Shown here in pieces: positions 36,201 through 44,620 of a stretch of DNA of 64,000 bases. The DNA comes from UBA830 sp002295635. GTDB lineage: Bacteria > Pseudomonadota > Alphaproteobacteria > MPNO01 > UBA830. The first letter of the stretch is position 1. Each line of letters starts with the position of its first letter. The position numbers and the translations under genes were made by a program. The notes beneath the pieces were generated by a model. The model was not told the DNA's origin. It made no database searches and saw only the letters and a list, made by a program, of their open reading frames with translations. Location of the stretch: contig DBHK01000017.1 in NCBI GenBank assembly GCA_002295635.1, positions 1 through 64,000 on the forward strand. The letters run 5' to 3'.

Positions 36201-36440
36201 GCGTACACAATTAACAGCTTATTGGGAAAAATTCCAGTCATCGGCAATATTTTGAGCGGTGAAAAAGGAGGCGGCATCTTCGCCGCCTCATATAAGGTGT
36301 CGGGATCGATTGAAAATCCTACCATGTCAGTCAACCCGCTTTCTGCTCTAGCTCCGGGGTTCCTGCGTAAGCTTTTGGAAGGTAGAGAGGGGCTCAATGA
36401 GGGCAAAACGCCTAGCCAGGAAGAAAACCTAGAAAAATAA
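33294..36440 (+). CDS. AsmA-like protein with DUF3971 region (YhdP/TamB-like)
   Basis: A 1048-residue envelope protein with one N-terminal transmembrane segment (about residues 5-28) and a long periplasmic beta-rich part. The C-terminal block GFGSELGVTGSGKIDF, MVPAYTINSLLGKIPVIG and GGGIFAASYKVSGSIENP is the AsmA_2/DUF3971 signature. In E. coli, YhdP, TamB and YdbH bridge the two membranes and carry phospholipids outward; this is a likely homologue by architecture. It is a single gene, divergent from glnE and convergent with a GST gene. The mlaD gene at 58.3 kb belongs to the opposing retrograde pathway. Confidence 0.9.
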   Translation: MLRKISIIFLEVSLGLAVVLGILGAVSAWRLSQGPVSIKFLLPYVGDILYRTESPVGVDLDDLIVTWAGWDRALDLRALRVKVNSKNTGQRLTYIREVSVTLSAHALIRGKIAPTNLEIIRPFIRLSREKDGNLRFGMGELTSTSEDVNGGLLAELLDQLSEPYHNKDSIEYLKRISVIGAALSVEDRKMDINWGAEHADISLELVPSGIRASFDLATDFRTFKPELIGEAHYDRIKQTIDISTRFKNLITHKLADRFEVFDVLQPLDAIFSGEIRARVGLEGRVERAEFELKSASGSIRIPGIDAPPITFRKITAEGHLGRTPDQLHITNLSAEFADATAELKGLITRMDEIATVDAFIQIPTFPINALEKFWLPGISVNARNWVTKNVRNGLIKGASTSLSAQIDLAGEDIGDVDLKSINGQLTIEDATIDYLSPMPPITNAAASATFNNKRLNFKIHRGHSGELTIEDGTVDISDIGTQSVATDISGLVRGPVKSALDMIAHPRLSLLQSLGLTMDGVEGRQATRLKIAFPLLKDLKAEDVLLSATSDIRDLSVKSAFRGMPIDNGRIALTVNNESLSASGEAVYANTATSFKWTEDFSGRRPIKRRLDTRFIAGTQQAKLFDIHFPEIFDGSAPIQLVYEERRDNTAVLSAGLDLQDVKISLPGLDWVKLPGLPGTAQVSASLRDGAIITVDHFQLDSGIFSMIGEITFATREERKGQEIATLRLKKFKLGLTEFSANIQKEDPEGYSIAVNGRGLDASPFLRRSLKDFHAPNLPRFRLTGKFDKFWIGSDLPANNVELKIRYDGKHWQNINLRGALPRGGKTLEFRMLPDESGHVMALYSADAGLFLKAMNITDTISGGSIEIAGIRKDGSDSPWTGTAEMKRFRIANAPGIARLFSIASFTGLGNLVAGRGIEFKRFRLPFVFENDVAIIKGAQGFGSELGVTGSGKIDFGKYEIDLNGTMVPAYTINSLLGKIPVIGNILSGEKGGGIFAASYKVSGSIENPTMSVNPLSALAPGFLRKLLEGREGLNEGKTPSQEENLEK

Positions 36441-36705
36441 ATTTCCAAATGGATACCAAGTCCGTTATCAATCTCGCGCTAGATAGTTATCCGGGTTAAC
36501 TACTCTTCTTCGATTCCACAGTACCATTACGTCTGCTGCTCTCTAACCAAAAATTCTTGCAGGTTGGCGAGCGTGGTATGCTGTGGAACGGCGCGTATCG
36601 TCACGAGCATTTGCTACTAGATGAAGCATTCAGTGTAGCGGAACCCACGTTAGCCTTATTAGAAAAAATACTTCGGTGGAAGACGCTTTTATTGACTCAC
36701 CGATT

Positions 36706-37317
36706 TTACGTGTTCTCGGGCGGCAACGACTTTATCACCGCGGGAAGATCTTCCATCCGCTGGAACCAACCACGAAGATTAGGGTGCTCCGTCCTCCAGC
36801 TGAAATGCGGTATCCGGCGTTCTAAATCTAACGCGCAGAAAAGAAGAATCTGAGGCTTAGTCAAACCAATTTGAAAAACCTTATCGTAAATCGCTCCTTC
36901 AAAGTAATCGGCGAGCCTAATTGCGCGGCGTCTTTCATGATCAAGTACCTCGGAGGATTGTTTCTCCGGTGGACGTTTTATCTCACGCGCCCAGACCGAA
37001 GTGCCATCGAGCATGCTCCGGGCAGTCGCTTCGAAGCGCCGAAATGGCCAATGTTCGTCGCCTTCTGGGACGCTATAGTTGCGTGGCATCACCAGTGCAT
37101 CGAAATAGTCTACAATAAGGTCTGTTTCTTCCATTCCAGTACCATCGGCTAACATAAGAAACGGGACCCTTCCTGACGGGTTAACCGACAGGAGCGGATC
37201 TTCGGGCTGTCGGGTACGTGTCCAAACCAGATCGACCTGGTCCGATAGGCCCTTATCATGCATTACAATCATAGCTAAACGAGCATAAGGGGACGTGGTT
37301 GTGACATAGAGTTTCAT
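36706..37317 (-). CDS. Glutathione S-transferase family protein
   Basis: A 203-residue two-domain GST. The thioredoxin-like half (1-80) has MKLYVTTTSPYARLAMIV with a candidate catalytic Ser/Thr, NPSGRVPFL with the cis-Pro, and a MEETDLIVDYF variant of the E-S-x-x-I glutathione contact. The helical half follows. A role in stress or small-molecule conjugation is general for the family. It lies 18 bases after tyrS on the same strand and is probably expressed with it. Confidence 0.88.
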   Translation of the reverse strand: MKLYVTTTSPYARLAMIVMHDKGLSDQVDLVWTRTRQPEDPLLSVNPSGRVPFLMLADGTGMEETDLIVDYFDALVMPRNYSVPEGDEHWPFRRFEATARSMLDGTSVWAREIKRPPEKQSSEVLDHERRRAIRLADYFEGAIYDKVFQIGLTKPQILLFCALDLERRIPHFSWRTEHPNLRGWFQRMEDLPAVIKSLPPENT

Positions 37318-37335
37318 GCGGCTATCCCCGGTGAA

Positions 37336-38592
37336 TCAGGTCTGTCTGATCAGCACATGTCGCTTCTTGCCGGCTGATAGTTTTATTACGCCATCACCAT
37401 CCGCATCGGCGGCCGAAACTATCGAGTTTTCATCAACGATTTTTACATCGTTTAACCGCGCGCCACCCCCGCGGATCAGTCGGCGGGCTTCACCGTTAGT
37501 TTTAACAAGTCCAGCTCGAGCGAACATGGAAAATGCAGCGATCCCATCTGCAAGCTCAATGGCCGAGATATTGACCGTCGGTAGTCCCTTTGCAGTTTGT
37601 CCATGTTCAAATGTCTCTGCCGCCGTAAAAGCAACTTTCTCGGCGGCAGAACGTCCGTGACACATCGCGGTGGTCTCCGTCGCTAAGATCTTTTTGGCCT
37701 CGTTGATTTCCATATCCCGCAGGGTCTCCAGTTTTTGGATTTCATCCAACGGCAAATCGGTAAATAGGCGCAAGAAATTCCCAACATCCGCATCAGCGGT
37801 GTTGCGCCAGAACTGCCAGTATTCGTAAGGGCTCACCCGGTCAGAATTAAGCCAAACAGCACCATCGACCGTCTTGCCCATTTTTGTACCGGAGTCGTTG
37901 GTAATTAGTGGCGAGGTAAGACCAAACGTCTGAGCTTTATCGACACGGCGAGCAAGTTCTACCCCATTCACGATGTTGCCCCATTGATCTGACCCTCCCA
38001 TCTGTAGGATGCAGCCGTAGCGTCGATTAAGCTCCATGAAATCGTATGCTTGGAGGATCATGTAGTTAAATTCTAGGAATGACATGGGCTGTTTGCGCGA
38101 TAGGCGTAGTTTTACCGATTCAAAACTAAGCATTCGATTAACGGAAAAATGCTGTCCATAATCTCGGAGGAATGGGATGTAGGCCAGCCTGTCTAGCCAG
38201 TCCGCATTATCGACAATGATTGCGTCAGTCGAATCTTCACCAAACTTAAGAAATTTTTCAAATATGCCCTGAATGCTTCTTTTGTTAGAAGCGATGGCTT
38301 CGTCGGTAATCAATTGACGTGCCTCGTCCTTCCCGGAGGGATCACCAACCTTTGTAGTACCGCCACCCATCAATACGATTGGCTTATGTCCGGATTTCTG
38401 GAACCACCGAAGCAACATAATTGGCAGTAGTGAGCCCACATGCAAGGAATCAGCCGTGCAGTCGAAGCCGATATAACAAGTCTTTGGCTGCCCTTCATCA
38501 AGTGTTTCATCCAGAGCCACAATATCGGTGCACTGATGCACGAAGCCCCGCTCTGTTACGTTTCTCAAAAAGTCGGATTTTGGGTCGGTCAT
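37336..38592 (-). CDS. tyrS: Tyrosyl-tRNA synthetase
   Basis: A 418-residue class I aminoacyl-tRNA synthetase. The HIGH-type motif appears as CTADSLHVGSL near residue 48, the Tyr-binding YMILQAYDF and QMGGSDQWGNI blocks are intact, and the KMSKS loop is KMGKTVDGA near 238, a usual TyrS variant. The C-terminal S4-like RNA-binding domain is present (RRLIRGGGARLNDVKI). It diverges from the polysaccharide deacetylase gene across about 175 bases. No T-box or other leader was seen. Confidence 0.97.
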   Translation of the reverse strand: MTDPKSDFLRNVTERGFVHQCTDIVALDETLDEGQPKTCYIGFDCTADSLHVGSLLPIMLLRWFQKSGHKPIVLMGGGTTKVGDPSGKDEARQLITDEAIASNKRSIQGIFEKFLKFGEDSTDAIIVDNADWLDRLAYIPFLRDYGQHFSVNRMLSFESVKLRLSRKQPMSFLEFNYMILQAYDFMELNRRYGCILQMGGSDQWGNIVNGVELARRVDKAQTFGLTSPLITNDSGTKMGKTVDGAVWLNSDRVSPYEYWQFWRNTADADVGNFLRLFTDLPLDEIQKLETLRDMEINEAKKILATETTAMCHGRSAAEKVAFTAAETFEHGQTAKGLPTVNISAIELADGIAAFSMFARAGLVKTNGEARRLIRGGGARLNDVKIVDENSIVSAADADGDGVIKLSAGKKRHVLIRQT

Positions 38593-38768
38593 AGTCAGGG
38601 TCCGTATTTCGATAAGCGCTGTTTCCTATCACAGGGGTCCCGCGAAATCCACGCCGGGCCTATACTATTGGAACCGTCGTTATTAGACTCTCTTGGGTCA
38701 GCCGTAAAATTAATTGCAGACTTCAACTCCTAACGCCAGACTGAATAATGAATGAAGGGTAGAGATTG

Positions 38769-39641
38769 ATGGAACCTGGTAGATACGGACCTTTCTCCTA
38801 TAAACCAATCAACCGGCGGCCTAAAGTTGTCTGGCCAGATGGTAACCACATCGCTCTCTGGATAGTGCCCAATATAGAAACATTTCCGTTGAACGAACCG
38901 ATACCAGGGGGAACGGGTATTACGCCAGACGTGATCAACTGGGCATCACGGGATTATGGCGCCCGGGTAGGTATTTTTCGAATTATGGAAGTGATGGATA
39001 GACATGGCATTCGGGGGACGGTCGCGCTTAACAGCGAAGTCTGCGACGACTATCCAGAGATAATTGATGACGCCATGGATCGCAACTGGGAGTTTATGGG
39101 GCATAACCAATCGAATAGTCGTTATATCCATACGATGGAGGATCAACTAGGCCGTCAACTGGTTTCGGAAACCCTTGATCGGATTGAACAATCGACCGGT
39201 ATCCGGCCCAAAGGATGGCTGTCGAGTGGACTTCAGCAAAACTGGACCACACTGGACGCGCTGATTGACTGCGGCGTCAAATACGTCGCAGATTTCATCA
39301 ACGATGATCAACCCTATTTGATGAATGTGAACAGCCGCCAAATCTGTTCAATCCCGTATTCAACAGAAATTAACGATCTTCCGCAGTTTTTGAGGATGAA
39401 TCGGACGAGCGAGGAGTTCACTCAGATGATACGTCATCAGTTCGATACCCTTTATCGCGAAAGCTTAGAAAGCGGTTCAGGACGGGTGATGGCTATCTGT
39501 TTGCACCCGTTCGTTATTGGAGTTCCCCATCGCATTCAGGCTCTGGAAGATGCCCTGTCTTACATCAGTAGACATGACGGAGTTTGGAAAACAACCGGTA
39601 CCGAGATCATAGAGCACTACCTGATGGGCGAGACCTTTTAA
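38769..39641 (+). CDS. Polysaccharide deacetylase (NodB-like) family protein
   Basis: A 290-residue protein of the NodB/CE4 superfamily, in the subgroup that opens RYGPFSYKPI and has ALWIVPNIE in place of the usual TFDDG. Possible metal ligands are Glu/Asp in NSEVCDDYPE and His in MGHNQSNSRYIH. Related proteins include allantoinase-like PuuE and chitin deacetylases, so the substrate is uncertain. ATG 38769 follows AAGGGT. The stop is only two bases before the start of anmK, so the pair is an operon, hinting at an amino-sugar or cell-wall substrate. Confidence 0.83.
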   Translation: MEPGRYGPFSYKPINRRPKVVWPDGNHIALWIVPNIETFPLNEPIPGGTGITPDVINWASRDYGARVGIFRIMEVMDRHGIRGTVALNSEVCDDYPEIIDDAMDRNWEFMGHNQSNSRYIHTMEDQLGRQLVSETLDRIEQSTGIRPKGWLSSGLQQNWTTLDALIDCGVKYVADFINDDQPYLMNVNSRQICSIPYSTEINDLPQFLRMNRTSEEFTQMIRHQFDTLYRESLESGSGRVMAICLHPFVIGVPHRIQALEDALSYISRHDGVWKTTGTEIIEHYLMGETF

Positions 39642-39643
39642 GG

Positions 39644-40729
39644 GTGACAGAATTCCGGCCTATATGGGCACTAGGTCTTATGAGCGGCACGTCTATAGAT
39701 GGTATAGACGCTGCCCTAGTCCAGACAGATGGCGAAAAGATCTTCAATTTCGGGCCGGCGTGCACCGTGCCCTATTCCTTCGCCCTTGAGCAGTCGATTA
39801 GATCAGCTCTCGGAAAGCAGAGTGAAAACGGGGAATTAGTCCGCAATCTTACGGATGCTCATGCGTCCGCCGTAGAAAACATCCTTTCAAAACACCCAAC
39901 ATATAAGGAAAAAATCCAGCTAATAGGCCTACACGGCCATACCCTATTTCACTCACCAGACGAAGGTGTCACCATCCAGGCCGGTGATGGAGAGAGACTC
40001 GCAAAAAAAACTGGTTACGACGTTGTATACGACTTCCGCTTTGCTGACGTAGCGTCAGGCGGTCAAGGTGCTCCGTTAGTTCCGCTTTTCCACGAAGCCC
40101 TTGGCCGGGATTTAGACGGACCGATAGAAGTCGTCAATATTGGTGGAATATCGAACATCACTTGGATTGATCCAGCGGGAGACATGCCGCCGATAGCGTT
40201 CGACACCGGCCCCGGCAATGCCCTGCTGGATGACTGGGTCAGGAGTACTAGCAATTTGATGTACGATCGAGACGGGGTGTTAAGTTCCTGTGGCACACCT
40301 CACAGAGATACCCTTTTAAAGCTAATGAACAACCCGTATTTTGATAGACCGCCCCCCAAGTCACTCGACCGGCTATCTTTGAATACAGAGCTCGTAAATG
40401 GCCTCTCTCCTGCGGATGGCGCGGCAACATTGGTACATTTTACCTGCGAAACCATCGCAGGTAATTTCGCGCACGTGCCATCTAAACCGAAAAGGCTATT
40501 AATTACTGGTGGCGGTCGACACAACCCAAACATAATGCGAACTTTAGCTGAAATAGCTGGGCTTCCAGTTTCCCCAGTAGAAGCGGTCAACTGGGATGGC
40601 GACGCTATTGAAGCACAGGCTTTCGCCTTCTTAGCTGTCCGCTCACTACGTGGTTTACCTTTAAGCCTCCCATCGACCACGGGGGTACCTGAACCGACTA
40701 CAGGAGGCAGGCTGGCACGGACTAGCTAA
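39644..40729 (+). CDS. anmK: Anhydro-N-acetylmuramic acid kinase
   Basis: A 361-residue sugar kinase that phosphorylates and opens 1,6-anhydro-MurNAc during peptidoglycan recycling. GLMSGTSIDGIDAAL near the N-terminus is the family signature, with GHTLFHSP, SGGQGAPLVPLFHE and FDTGPGNALLDDW following. The start is GTG 39644, two bases after the deacetylase stop. MurNAc-6-P etherase (murQ) is not in the window. Confidence 0.95.
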   Translation: MTEFRPIWALGLMSGTSIDGIDAALVQTDGEKIFNFGPACTVPYSFALEQSIRSALGKQSENGELVRNLTDAHASAVENILSKHPTYKEKIQLIGLHGHTLFHSPDEGVTIQAGDGERLAKKTGYDVVYDFRFADVASGGQGAPLVPLFHEALGRDLDGPIEVVNIGGISNITWIDPAGDMPPIAFDTGPGNALLDDWVRSTSNLMYDRDGVLSSCGTPHRDTLLKLMNNPYFDRPPPKSLDRLSLNTELVNGLSPADGAATLVHFTCETIAGNFAHVPSKPKRLLITGGGRHNPNIMRTLAEIAGLPVSPVEAVNWDGDAIEAQAFAFLAVRSLRGLPLSLPSTTGVPEPTTGGRLARTS

Positions 40730-40919
40730 GAATATTCTGACAAGTTTTTAAAAGTTGCTACGGTCGATCTAAAAACGCCCCGCCCCCCGTATGATCACGA
40801 ATTCTTCCACTTTATAATTCCACAGAAGCAGATATTTCAAAAGGATCCGGGTTTCCGGTACGCACTTTCGCGCTATCATTTGGTCAGTCTATCGGCCGTT
40901 AGTTTCAGTATATCTGATA

Positions 40920-42054
40920 TTAGGTTGAATTACCCGTGTCTTCTTCAACGCCATCTCCGGCCACCCGCTGGGCTAGGGCGGCTGCCATAAAGTCATCGAG
41001 ATCTCCGTCGAGAACGTTTTGAGTATTCGAGGTTTCAACCTCGGTTCGGAGATCTTTTACCATTTGATAAGGATGTAACACATATGACCTGATCTGATGT
41101 CCCCAGCCGATCTCTGTCTTAGCATCCTGCTCCGCCTGCGCCGCCTCTTCGCGGCGCTGTAGTTCCGCTTCGTACAGGCGTGCTCGCAGCATCCGCATCG
41201 CCTCAGCCCGGTTACGGTGCTGAGACCGGTCGTTCTGGCATGCGACGACGATGCCAGAGGGAATATGCGTGATACGGATCGCGCTATCCGTAGTATTGAC
41301 GTGCTGTCCACCAGCTCCCTGAGATCGATAGGTATCGATGCGTAGGTCTTTCTCATCAACCGCTATCTCGATGTCGTCATCAATCTCCGGATAAGCCCAA
41401 ACCGAAGCGAAGCTAGTGTGACGCCGAGCGCTGGAGTCATAAGGTGATATTCGCACTAAACGATGGACGCCACTTTCTGTTTTTAGCCAGCCATATGCAT
41501 TATGGCCCTGAATCCGGATGGTAGCCGATTTCAATCCGGCTTCTTCCCCTGGACTTTCCTCCATCACTTCAACCTCACACCCATGGGATTCCGACCATCT
41601 GATGTACATCCGAATCAGCATCTGAGCCCAGTCTTGGCTTTCTGTGCCTCCAGCGCCGGCATGCACCTCGAGGAAACAATCATTGGAGTCGGCTTCTCCG
41701 GACAGAAGGGTCTGAAGTTCCTGTTTAGCCGCTGATTTCTGGAGCTCGTGGAGCGTCTCTTCAGCCTCATTAATAATTTCTCTGTCGCCTTCAACTTCAG
41801 CTATTTCTATTAACTCAACTGTGTCGTTTAGATCCTGCACTAGGGACCAGTATTCCTGAAGCGACCTCTCAACCTGATTACGCTCGCGCATAATTTTCTG
41901 CGCGCGCTCTCGGTTTGTCCAGAGTTCTGGGTCTTCGGCCTGAGAATTGAGCTCGTCTAGTCGTTTAGCTGCATGGTCCGGGTCAAAGGTGCCTCCTCAG
42001 CAGTTCTAGTGACTGCTCGATTTTATCGGCCAGAGCTTGCGTTTCAGCGCGCAT
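40920..42054 (-). CDS. prfB: Peptide chain release factor 2 with programmed +1 frameshift
   Basis: RF2 ends translation at UGA and UAA. The gene begins at ATG 42054 and reads 23 codons (MRAETQALADKIEQ...) to an in-frame TGA at 41983-41985. A +1 shift there (CTT-T-GAC) continues as DPDHAAKRLDELN and on to 40920, giving about 377 residues. The shift site is AGGAGG-CAC-CTT-TGA-C, with the internal Shine-Dalgarno-like AGGAGG at 41992-41997 three bases before CTT, the same spacing as in E. coli. The protein keeps GAGGQHVN (peptidyl-tRNA hydrolysis) and SPYDSSARRH, with SPY for the stop-reading SPF. It lies 72 bases after the PBP1A gene. Low RF2 favours frameshifting, which autoregulates the gene. 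Confidence 0.96.
41982..41997 (-). promoter_or_regulatory. prfB programmed +1 frameshift signal
   Basis: On the minus strand the 16 bases read AGGAGGCACCTTTGAC. The AGGAGG pairs with the anti-Shine-Dalgarno of 16S rRNA and, three bases later, CTT in the P site slips onto TTT when the UGA waits for RF2. This is the canonical bacterial arrangement. Confidence 0.95.
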
Positions 42055-42126
42055 CTTTCTTTGTTTTCCCCATTCGAATTGAAGTCATATACACAAGGCA
42101 GGCAGTATCCCACTTATGTGTATATA

Positions 42127-44556
42127 TTAGTATAGACCGCGAAGCTTCCTCGTGGGAGTCACACCCCTATTTCCATTCTGAAACTCCCCGCCGCTGCCGT
42201 CGAGCACTTTTCCGGTTCCGGTCGGTATAGTGCCCGGGAGAAAGGCCTCAAGAATCACCCCTCGACGGCCGGACCGCACTGGTTTTCCTGTGCGATAATC
42301 GACGCGAACGAGTTCAAGACCGGGTGGTATACGAAAAGGGATAGCGGGTTTGTTCGAAAGCGCCGCCTCCATAAAAGATTTAAAAATAGGTGCTGCAACA
42401 GATGATCCTGTTTCCCGCTTACCAAGGGGCTTAGGTGTATCAAACCCTACGTAGACCCCAACCGCTAAATCAGGGGAGAAACCGACGAACCAAGTGTCTC
42501 GGCTCTCATTTGTGGTACCTGTTTTCCCAGCAAGTGGTTTTCCGATAATATTTATTCGCCTACCAGTACCGCGTTTGACTACTCCCTCTAGCATCGAGAC
42601 CAACTGGTAAGCTGTTCTTGGGTCTGCTATCTGTTCTCGGTTGTCTGGCAATTGCGGTAGATCTTCGTCCTCCCAAGCGATTTCGTCGCAGCCTACACAG
42701 CGGCGATCATCGTGCCGGAAGATAGTTTTCCCTGTTCGATTTTGGATCTTATCAATCAACGTGGGCTGTATACGCTTGCCGCCATTGACCAGCATCGCAT
42801 AGGCCGTCGTCATGCGCATCAGAGTAGTTTCGCTAGCCCCCAAGGACATCGAAAGCATAGGCTTAAGATCATCGATAACATTGAAGCGTTTTGCATAGTC
42901 TACGACAGTCTCCATTCCAATATTTTGGGCTAGGCGAACGGTCATGAGGTTACGCGATTTCTCTATACCTATACGAAGTGGGCTGGCACCATAGAATTTC
43001 TTTGTGTAGTTGCCCGGCCTCCAGCGTCCGAGGCCGGGCCCCTGATCTATGACAAACGGCGCATCCAGGATCTGGCTAGATGGGGTGAAGCCCTTATCCA
43101 GAGCGGCCAGATAGACAAAGGGCTTAAACGCCGAGCCTGGCTGACGAAAGGCCTGAGTCACCCGGTTGAATTGACTCAGTTCGGCAGAAAAGCCTCCTGA
43201 CATCGCAAGTACGCGCCCGGTATGCGGATCCAGCACCACAATCGCGCCGCTAATTTGTGGGATTTGCCTGAGTGCGTATATGTCGAGGTTTGAGGGATCC
43301 TTATTATTTTCTTTCGCGACCGATTCAACCGCGATGACATCTCCCAAACTCAATACATCTCGGGGTAATTTAGGGGCTGGACCGGGCTGATCTTTTTCGT
43401 CAAAACGTCGTGCCCAGTTCATTCCCTTCAATGGCAAAATACCCGAGGATTTGTCAGAGAAACCAATTTTTGCGCTTGTGTTAGATAACGATAGTACAAC
43501 AGCGGTCTTCCATTGTTCCACGTCTTCCGGGAGGGCATGCCTAGAAAGCTCACTATGCCAGCCCGGGCGTATATCGATCTGGCCGAGCGGACCGCGCCAA
43601 CCATGCCGCCTGTCGTAGGCGGACAGTCCCAAGCGTAAAGACGTGTCAGCGATTTTTTGCAACCGTGAATCTAATGTCGTCCTCACCGAAAGACCGCCAC
43701 CATACAGTCCGCGGTCTCCATATGCATCCTGCAGTTCTCGGCGTACCTCTTCAACGAAGTAATCGGCTCTCGCTGCATCCGCTCCACCCGGTGGACGCAC
43801 ATCTACAGAATCCGCCATTTCAGCAGAAACAGCTTTTATTGAGATATAACCATTTTCTGCCATTCGGTTTAACACGTAGTTACGACGCGCCCTTGCCGCA
43901 GCAGGTTTGCGGATTGGATGATAGTTGTTTGGGGCTTTGGGCAAACCCGCAAGGAACGCAGCTTCTGCTAAAGTGAGATCATCTAACGATTTATCAAAAT
44001 AATTCAGCGCCGCCGCCGCGACCCCATAAGATCCAAAGCCTAGATAAATTTCGTTAAGATAAAGTTCCAATATTTTTTCTTTGGAGAACGCTCGCTCTAT
44101 CCTAAGCGCGAGGATAACCTCTTTAACCTTTCTGGCAATGGACACCTCGTTCGTCAGTAGAAAGTTTTTCGCAACCTGTTGCGTAATAGTCGAAGCCCCA
44201 ATGGGGCGCCGATCAGTATTTATACGGCGAAGGTTTGTCAGCGTCGCTCGGAGAATACCCGGAAGGTCGATTCCCCAATGGGTATAGAAAGTTTTGTCCT
44301 CCGACGATAGGAATGCCTCAATTACCCTCTTCGGCATCGCCGAAATCGGTACGAAGACGCGTTTCTCGCGCGCGAATTCTGCCATCAGTCGGCCGTCACC
44401 TGCATGGATACGGGTCACCGTCGGCGGGTTGTAGTCAGCGAGTTTTTGGTATTCCGGAAGATCCTTTCCAAAATAATAAAAGCCATAAAGCAGGCCACCC
44501 ACGCCGGCGAATGTCAGTACTACGATCATCAGAAATGCCGCAGCCAAAATTCTCAT
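42127..44556 (-). CDS. Bifunctional penicillin-binding protein 1A
   Basis: An 809-residue class A PBP that polymerises and cross-links peptidoglycan. An N-terminal membrane anchor (about residues 4-27) is followed by a GT51 glycosyltransferase domain with SSEDKTFYTHWGIDL (about residue 85) and a transpeptidase domain with S-x-x-K in PGSAFKPFVYLAA, S-x-N in KSRNLMTVR and K-T-G in AGKTGTTNESRD. An insertion of OB-fold character lies between the domains, as in PBP1A. It is 64 bases after the amidase gene, and prfB follows, so amidase, PBP1A and prfB form one run, an order known in alphaproteobacteria. Confidence 0.96.
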   Translation of the reverse strand: MRILAAAFLMIVVLTFAGVGGLLYGFYYFGKDLPEYQKLADYNPPTVTRIHAGDGRLMAEFAREKRVFVPISAMPKRVIEAFLSSEDKTFYTHWGIDLPGILRATLTNLRRINTDRRPIGASTITQQVAKNFLLTNEVSIARKVKEVILALRIERAFSKEKILELYLNEIYLGFGSYGVAAAALNYFDKSLDDLTLAEAAFLAGLPKAPNNYHPIRKPAAARARRNYVLNRMAENGYISIKAVSAEMADSVDVRPPGGADAARADYFVEEVRRELQDAYGDRGLYGGGLSVRTTLDSRLQKIADTSLRLGLSAYDRRHGWRGPLGQIDIRPGWHSELSRHALPEDVEQWKTAVVLSLSNTSAKIGFSDKSSGILPLKGMNWARRFDEKDQPGPAPKLPRDVLSLGDVIAVESVAKENNKDPSNLDIYALRQIPQISGAIVVLDPHTGRVLAMSGGFSAELSQFNRVTQAFRQPGSAFKPFVYLAALDKGFTPSSQILDAPFVIDQGPGLGRWRPGNYTKKFYGASPLRIGIEKSRNLMTVRLAQNIGMETVVDYAKRFNVIDDLKPMLSMSLGASETTLMRMTTAYAMLVNGGKRIQPTLIDKIQNRTGKTIFRHDDRRCVGCDEIAWEDEDLPQLPDNREQIADPRTAYQLVSMLEGVVKRGTGRRINIIGKPLAGKTGTTNESRDTWFVGFSPDLAVGVYVGFDTPKPLGKRETGSSVAAPIFKSFMEAALSNKPAIPFRIPPGLELVRVDYRTGKPVRSGRRGVILEAFLPGTIPTGTGKVLDGSGGEFQNGNRGVTPTRKLRGLY

Positions 44557-44620
44557 ATTTCACCTCCAAGCGGCACCGCGGTCCGCCCCCTCGATACTGA
44601 GCGCTAAGAATATGGCTATA

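Noticed and set aside
36557..36853. A 98-residue plus-strand gene before the GST gene
   Set aside because: It mostly overlaps the GST gene in antisense and has no domain or ribosome binding site.
40920..41891. RF2 starting at ATG 41891
   Set aside because: It would lack the N-terminal domain, which is present upstream through a canonical +1 frameshift site.
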